DNA from: JAJZOM01 sp046703545
Lineage (GTDB): Archaea; Thermoplasmatota; Thermoplasmata; Thermoplasmatales; Thermoplasmataceae
Length of the DNA: 26,087 nucleotides
Direction: 5' to 3'
NCBI GenBank assembly: GCA_046703545.1
Contig: JBJKSX010000012.1
Location: 1 to 26,087, forward strand
The notes beneath the pieces are model-generated. The model did no database searches. It was not told where the DNA came from and was given only the letters and a program-made list of their open reading frames with translations. How positions within the stretch are numbered: position 1 is the stretch's first letter; every line of letters begins with the position of its first letter. Of this stretch, positions 22,755-26,087 are shown in pieces. The translations under genes and the position numbers were made by a program.

Positions 22755-23439
22755 TTACTCGCCCGCGGTGGATATACTTCCGGAATTATTCCTTGCTGGA
22801 ATACTAGCGTTTCTGTTCTACATGAATTTCAGGAAACTTAAGGTCAAGGCAAGTATCAGCACGGAATTCATTCTTGTCAGAGGAGACAGCCTTGAAAACA
22901 ATGGAGAAGGTGGAACATGGATTGAGAAATATTCTCCACTCCACGGAAAGAATGATCTGCTCAAGGAGGCGCTGTTTGGATCACACATGATCTTCCTTTC
23001 GGTGACCCTGTGGGTTGCCCTTACCATGGTGATGATACCGGTGACAAAACTCTACCTTATATTCCCGAGATTTGGCCCTATCGGGACCCTGGTAGTTTAT
23101 GGATTACTTGCCGTAATCATAACGGTCTCTCTTGTAACCACAGTGGTGTCAAGAATCAAGGTGACAAGGTTCAACCTTATATTGCTGCTTGTGGCTGGAG
23201 GCGCAGGTGTATTCATCTCATTCTACCTTCCACTTATGGGCTGGGCCTCATCATTCGGGCAGATCCTGAAGCTTGTATTTGTGTACTGTGCAGTGGCACT
23301 TGCAGAATTCGGGATATATTTCATATCTTCAATCATGAAGGAAAGAAATACGGTGAAGGTGGCAACTGTAGGTTCATATGCCTCATATTTCCTGACGTCG
23401 GCCCTTCTTGCACTGAACCTGTTTAGCAATGTTCTCTGA
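22744..23439 (+). CDS. Six-span integral membrane protein of unknown function
   Basis: 231 residues with hydrophobic segments at about 10-28, 82-106, 112-136, 143-166, 172-196 and 209-230. Between the first two spans lies a charged soluble loop of about 50 residues (KLKVKASISTEFILVRGDSLENN... onward). No catalytic motif is seen. It follows the signal peptidase gene by 43 bases, with GGTGAT before the ATG, so the two probably form one transcript. The position between a signal peptidase and tandem secreted subunits suggests a role in export, anchoring or assembly of those proteins, which is inference from context only. Confidence 0.78.
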   Translation: MPVSYSPAVDILPELFLAGILAFLFYMNFRKLKVKASISTEFILVRGDSLENNGEGGTWIEKYSPLHGKNDLLKEALFGSHMIFLSVTLWVALTMVMIPVTKLYLIFPRFGPIGTLVVYGLLAVIITVSLVTTVVSRIKVTRFNLILLLVAGGAGVFISFYLPLMGWASSFGQILKLVFVYCAVALAEFGIYFISSIMKERNTVKVATVGSYASYFLTSALLALNLFSNVL

Positions 23440-23525
23440 CAGTTATACAGGGGATATTTCTGGGCAGAGCACCCCCTCCATTTTTTCATTAAATCATTGC
23501 GCCGCAAATTTGTCCATATAAGTTG

Positions 23526-23549
23526 TCAATACTAGTACTCAATACTAGT
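23526..23549. repeat. Tandem 11-base direct repeat TCAATACTAGT (two copies)
   Basis: Two exact copies (23526-23536 and 23539-23549) separated by AC, giving a 13-base period. Each contains the palindrome ACTAGT. They lie just upstream of the TATA-like element before the first secreted paralogue, the usual place for an activator site or an operator. Confidence 0.6.
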
Positions 23550-23560
23550 TTTTCTTCGTT

Positions 23561-23570
23561 TGTAATATAA
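23561..23570 (+). promoter_or_regulatory. Probable TATA box of the secreted-paralogue cluster
   Basis: TGTAATATAA lies about 55 bases before the ATG at 23621 and just after the direct repeats. A second candidate, CCATATAAG near 23514-23522, would place the start inside the repeats. Which is used cannot be decided by eye. Confidence 0.45.
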
Positions 23571-23571
23571 T

Positions 23572-23606
23572 TTCTTGGGATTTTTTTATGGGGTAAAACC
23601 CAAGAA
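23572..23606 (+). repeat. Inverted repeat before the first secreted paralogue, with strong ribosome site
   Basis: TTCTTGGG (23572-23579) and CCCAAGAA (23599-23606) form a perfect 8-base inverted repeat around a 19-base A/T-rich loop. AAGGAGGT (23608-23615), close to the full anti-16S consensus, follows directly and ends five bases before the ATG. The repeat may be a DNA operator around the transcription start or, if transcribed, a hairpin beside the ribosome site. Confidence 0.5.
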
Positions 23607-23620
23607 TAAGGAGGTAAAAA

Positions 23621-24190
23621 ATGAACCGAAAAGTGACCCTGCTTCTCATTACAGCGGTTACGGCAATCCTTCCAGCGGTTGCGGTGGCAGACGTGATGAT
23701 AACAGGGAATGTATCAATAGTAGGAACCCAGAACACGCCGGTATTCTACCTGCAGCCTGGACCTAACTATCAGGCAGCTTACTCAGTTGGAGCAATCGAT
23801 TGGAACCCAATAGTTTTGGAAACCGTACAGCAGAACGCCCCTCTCCCGATGGCAACATTTGACCTGGAGGGAATCAGCAACCAGACAACAGCTCTAGCAA
23901 ACGTGCTTGACCTGAACATAACGATTGCAGCTGGCGTTAACGGTATTCTGTATGTGAATTTCACCGGAGACTTCCCAACTGGCGCAATGGTATGGATAAC
24001 ACCAGACCCAGTCACAGTTGCAGCAGTAATGTCCGGTGTTGGCGGACAGCCAATCAACTCGGCAACATTCTCATACAGTGGCCCATTCGTTGGTGGAACA
24101 ACAACCTACTACATCAGCTTCCTGCTTCCAGCTAGCGCAGCCTATGCAGGATCAACCGGGACAATAACTGGGACATTTATCGCATCTTAA
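23621..24190 (+). CDS. Secreted beta-rich protein, first of three tandem paralogues (putative TasA/AbpA-like fibre subunit)
   Basis: 189 residues. The signal peptide MNRKVTLLLITAVTAILPA... ends with AVAVA, predicted cleavage after Ala23. The mature chain begins DVMITGNVSI and contains FYLQPGPNY, NVLDLNITI, a run ending YYISFLLP and a last strand GTITGTFIAS. It has no cysteine, no membrane anchor and several N-x-S/T sequons. The order 'T/SG-x-hydrophobic strand, LxPG turn, final FxA strand' resembles TasA/camelysin-type matrix proteins and archaeal bundling pilins; this resemblance is by eye. Strong ribosome site, inverted repeat and direct repeats precede it. It is probably the most highly expressed of the three. 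Confidence 0.85.
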   Translation: MNRKVTLLLITAVTAILPAVAVADVMITGNVSIVGTQNTPVFYLQPGPNYQAAYSVGAIDWNPIVLETVQQNAPLPMATFDLEGISNQTTALANVLDLNITIAAGVNGILYVNFTGDFPTGAMVWITPDPVTVAAVMSGVGGQPINSATFSYSGPFVGGTTTYYISFLLPASAAYAGSTGTITGTFIAS

Positions 24191-24229
24191 ACTGGAGAAC
24201 AGACAACATCCAAAATTTGAGGTGAATAA

Positions 24230-24853
24230 ATGAACAGGAAAATGACCCTGTTGCTACTTGCCGCAGTAACAGCCATCCTTCCAGCGGTGGCTGTTGCTGA
24301 TGTGCTGGTAACGGGGACAATAACTCTTGAGAGCTACCACCATCACACAGCTTTCGAGTTGCAGCCTGGGCCCAACTATTGGGCAGCCAATTCAACCAAT
24401 TCAATTGGTTGGACAATGGCAAGCGGTAACACCATGGGAACCATAGACCTGCAGGGCAGCTACTACGTTCAGACTGAGATGATCAACGTTCTTGACCTGA
24501 ACTTCACAGTCAGCAATCCAGCAGCACCTGCAAGCTTCATGGCCCTGTACCTGAACATATCATCATCGTCCTTCAATCCAGGGACAATAATGGTGATTTC
24601 AGACTACCAGGTTAGCTTTGCCGGAATGGAAGCAACTCCAGTGACATCTTACTCGGCGGGAGACCCATCAATAGCCCTCTCAGTGGGATCACCACATGAC
24701 AACATAGTTGCAGTTGATCTAAGTCAGAACCCGCACCTGGTCATAACGTCATTTGTACCAGCTCAGACACTGTATATCAGTTTCATACTGCCACCCGGAT
24801 ACTATGCCGGTGACAGTGCAATACTGACAGGACAGTTCGTGGCGCTGGCATGA
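24230..24853 (+). CDS. Secreted beta-rich protein, second tandem paralogue
   Basis: 207 residues with the same architecture as its neighbours. The signal peptide begins MNRKMTLLLLAAV and ends AVAVA at residue 23; the mature N-terminus is DVLVTGTITL. The shared core motifs are FELQPGPNY, INVLDLNFT, LYISFILPPGYYAGDS and LTGQFVA. It is the most divergent of the three and has an extra segment around residues 140-175. GAGGTGA lies nine bases before the ATG, 39 bases after the preceding stop, so it is co-transcribed. No cysteines; sequons such as NFT and NIS are present. Function is inferred only from the family context. Confidence 0.83.
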   Translation: MNRKMTLLLLAAVTAILPAVAVADVLVTGTITLESYHHHTAFELQPGPNYWAANSTNSIGWTMASGNTMGTIDLQGSYYVQTEMINVLDLNFTVSNPAAPASFMALYLNISSSSFNPGTIMVISDYQVSFAGMEATPVTSYSAGDPSIALSVGSPHDNIVAVDLSQNPHLVITSFVPAQTLYISFILPPGYYAGDSAILTGQFVALA

Positions 24854-24874
24854 GGATTTGAGGAAGTGAGAAAA

Positions 24875-25456
24875 ATGAACAGAAAGATGACTTTCCTGGT
24901 AATTGCTCTGGTTTCCACAATCCTTCCAGCGGTTGCGGTGGCAGACGTGATGATAACAGGCAACGTGTCAATACAGGGAACAGCAAACTCCAATGTGTTC
25001 TATCTGACACCTGGACCCAATTTCCAGACTGCAGATGGCTCCATTGCATGGAACCACTACACATCCGGGCAATACATGGGCGACCTGAAGTTCGCTGAAG
25101 TAAGTAACCAGACAACTTTCATCATAAACGTGATGGAGATTGTGTTTAACCCGAACACTCCTGCCGGAATGTTCTACCTGAATTCAACGGTAAGTTCAGC
25201 CTTTACAGCTGGATCAGTGATGTATCTGTCACTGGCTCCAATGACATTTGGTGACTTCTCGTATTCAGGCCTGCCTGGGGCTTCACCATCGGTGCTCAAC
25301 CCTGGCATAACGACATTCGCGCTGGACAGTGCACAGTCCTATTCCACACCAGTTGATGGAAGCACGGTGATCTACATAGGCTTCTTCACGCCGGGATATG
25401 GTTCGGCCCCACCGACTGGTGAGCTCTTCCTGACAGGTACTTACGTGTCAGGATAA
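24875..25456 (+). CDS. Secreted beta-rich protein, third tandem paralogue
   Basis: 193 residues from ATG 24875, chosen because it gives the MNRKM start shared with the other two; a GTG at 24866 would add three residues. The signal peptide ends AVAVA at residue 23, and the mature chain begins DVMITGNVSI, identical to the first paralogue. Core motifs: FYLTPGPNF, INVMEIVF, IYIGFFTPGY and LFLTGTYVSG. No cysteine, with NQT and NST sequons. It is followed by strong T-rich termination signals, so it closes the three-gene block. DNA around the signal-peptide junction is identical to paralogue one over 43 bases. Confidence 0.83.
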   Translation: MNRKMTFLVIALVSTILPAVAVADVMITGNVSIQGTANSNVFYLTPGPNFQTADGSIAWNHYTSGQYMGDLKFAEVSNQTTFIINVMEIVFNPNTPAGMFYLNSTVSSAFTAGSVMYLSLAPMTFGDFSYSGLPGASPSVLNPGITTFALDSAQSYSTPVDGSTVIYIGFFTPGYGSAPPTGELFLTGTYVSG

Positions 25457-25506
25457 ATCTTTATTATCCCAATATTTTTATTTTTATTATTTTCATTCCA
25501 TTTTTA
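25457..25506 (+). terminator. T-rich archaeal terminator after the third paralogue
   Basis: Several runs of T (CTTTATTATCCC, ATTTTTATTTTTATTATTTTC, ATTTTT) directly follow the stop codon, as in archaeal intrinsic termination. The next gene lies more than 180 bases away with its own control elements. Confidence 0.6.
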
Positions 25507-25632
25507 AAGCCATCGTTATCCTCTGGGCAGCGCAATGAATGCAAAACTGAACCTGCAACTCAATGAATATTTGATATGTACAAATTATTCTTGAATTCTA
25601 TTAACCCCAGAAATTATTACTTATTGTGCACA

Positions 25633-25668
25633 GGGATACATTACGTCCTGAGTGACATAATGTATCCC
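25633..25668. repeat. 15-base inverted repeat (hairpin) before the fourth secreted gene
   Basis: GGGATACATTACGTC and GACATAATGTATCCC flank a 6-base centre CTGAGT. The arms match at 14 of 15 positions; the exception is a C-A mismatch on the plus strand and a G-U pair on the minus. The repeat ends 21 bases before the ATG at 25690. It may be an operator or a hairpin in the leader. The surrounding gap (25507-25632) shows only A/T-rich, TATA-like sequence such as CTATTAAC near 25598. Confidence 0.6.
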
Positions 25669-25689
25669 CAGGCCTCCATGTGATCTGAA

Positions 25690-26087
25690 ATGTCTCCCGA
25701 TAGAAAGCCTGGTTTGAAAGGCGTTGTGGTTATGGTCATCGCAGTCGTGATCTCACTATTGCTTGCCACGCCACAGGCTTCAGGCGATATTCTTGGTCAG
25801 GGAGTATTCAAGTTGAGCCAGACGGTTGTCCCTCCTCCAGTGATTGAACCGCCTTGCAACGTATCCTACCATGCCTCAACTTTTGAATGGAACTACACAA
25901 TGGTGAACAACACACTTACAGGAACACTCAGGATTCATGTGAATTTCAACCAGACAACCAACACAGAATTCTGGAACATCCTTGAGTTGCTAAATCCAGG
26001 TAACATAACGGGCAACTTCACGGTAACCATAAAGCAGTATGCAAAGATGGGCAGCACAACCTACATCAATGACACTTACACCCAGAA
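25690..26087 (+). CDS. Fourth secreted protein, cut by the window edge
   Basis: About 132 residues visible. A longer N-terminus (MSPDRKPGLKG) leads into a hydrophobic signal segment VVVMVIAVVISLLLAT and a cleavage region around PQASG, followed by DILGQGVFKLSQ. That junction parallels the DVMITGNVSI junction of the three paralogues: an Asp, then an alternating hydrophobic strand. The mature part differs, with a proline stretch VVPPPVIEPP, one cysteine, FEWNYTM and many N-x-S/T sequons (NVS, NTT-like, NIT, NFT). It may be a minor or accessory partner of the tandem proteins. The 3' end lies outside the window. The ATG follows the hairpin without a clear ribosome site. Confidence 0.75.
   Translation, partial: MSPDRKPGLKGVVVMVIAVVISLLLATPQASGDILGQGVFKLSQTVVPPPVIEPPCNVSYHASTFEWNYTMVNNTLTGTLRIHVNFNQTTNTEFWNILELLNPGNITGNFTVTIKQYAKMGSTTYINDTYTQ

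Noticed and set aside
23526..23549. Start of a CRISPR array
   Set aside because: Only two 11-base units spaced by two bases, with no spacers and no cas genes.
23621..25456. S-layer proteins or type IV pilins as the identity of the tandem paralogues
   Set aside because: They are too short for a typical S-layer protein, and the signal peptides have an AxA cleavage site, not the prepilin site before a long hydrophobic helix. A small unusual S-layer component is not strictly excluded.

Overview
The window looks like chromosomal DNA of an archaeon of the order Thermoplasmatales (Thermoplasma-like). The informational genes are archaeal: DnaG-type primase, aIF2 gamma, ribosomal protein S6e and a Kae1-Bud32 fusion. 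The only chromatin protein visible is a bacterial-type HU protein of the Thermoplasma HTa kind. Promoters are archaeal TATA boxes, often placed about 25-30 bases before the start codon so that the mRNA would be leaderless. TTG and GTG starts are common. I cannot name a species.

Layout. 1-1831 (minus): a cut-off LonB-like AAA+ protease gene overlapping the end of dnaG. 2032-3360 (plus): an endonuclease IV-like TIM-barrel protein and a small conserved protein. 3582-3851 (minus): HTa. 4203-5024 (plus): spermidine synthase. 5060-7646 (minus): a small membrane protein, then the pair kae1-bud32 and XTP/dITP pyrophosphatase, which overlap by 4 bases. 7865-9491 (plus): S6e and aIF2 gamma, an adjacent translation pair. 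9488-10156 (minus): an endonuclease III/MagIII-like glycosylase. 10288-13690 (plus): a compact fixC-fixX-fixA-fixB (EtfDXBA) operon for a membrane electron-transfer flavoprotein complex. 13750-14466 (plus): a 50-residue ORF and a GNAT acetyltransferase. 14482-18041 (minus): bacterial-type threonyl-tRNA synthetase carrying an extra zinc ribbon, and histidine ammonia-lyase. 18203-20209 (plus): a cytosolic M13 metallopeptidase. 20220-21688 (minus): tRNA-Gly(UCC), a membrane protein with an external domain, and triosephosphate isomerase.

The right end (21891-26087, plus) is the least ordinary part. It holds an ER/SipW-type signal peptidase, a six-span membrane protein, three tandem secreted paralogues with near-identical signal peptides, and a fourth, cut-off secreted protein preceded by a 15-bp hairpin. 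Signal peptidase plus tandem beta-rich, cysteine-free secreted subunits resembles the Bacillus SipW/TasA system and the archaeal bundling pili related to it. I propose it as a candidate extracellular fibre or matrix locus; this is inference from signal peptides, gene order and short motifs.

The rest is mostly housekeeping: replication, translation and its quality control, DNA and nucleotide repair, polyamine and central metabolism. I saw no CRISPR array, insertion sequence or rRNA.
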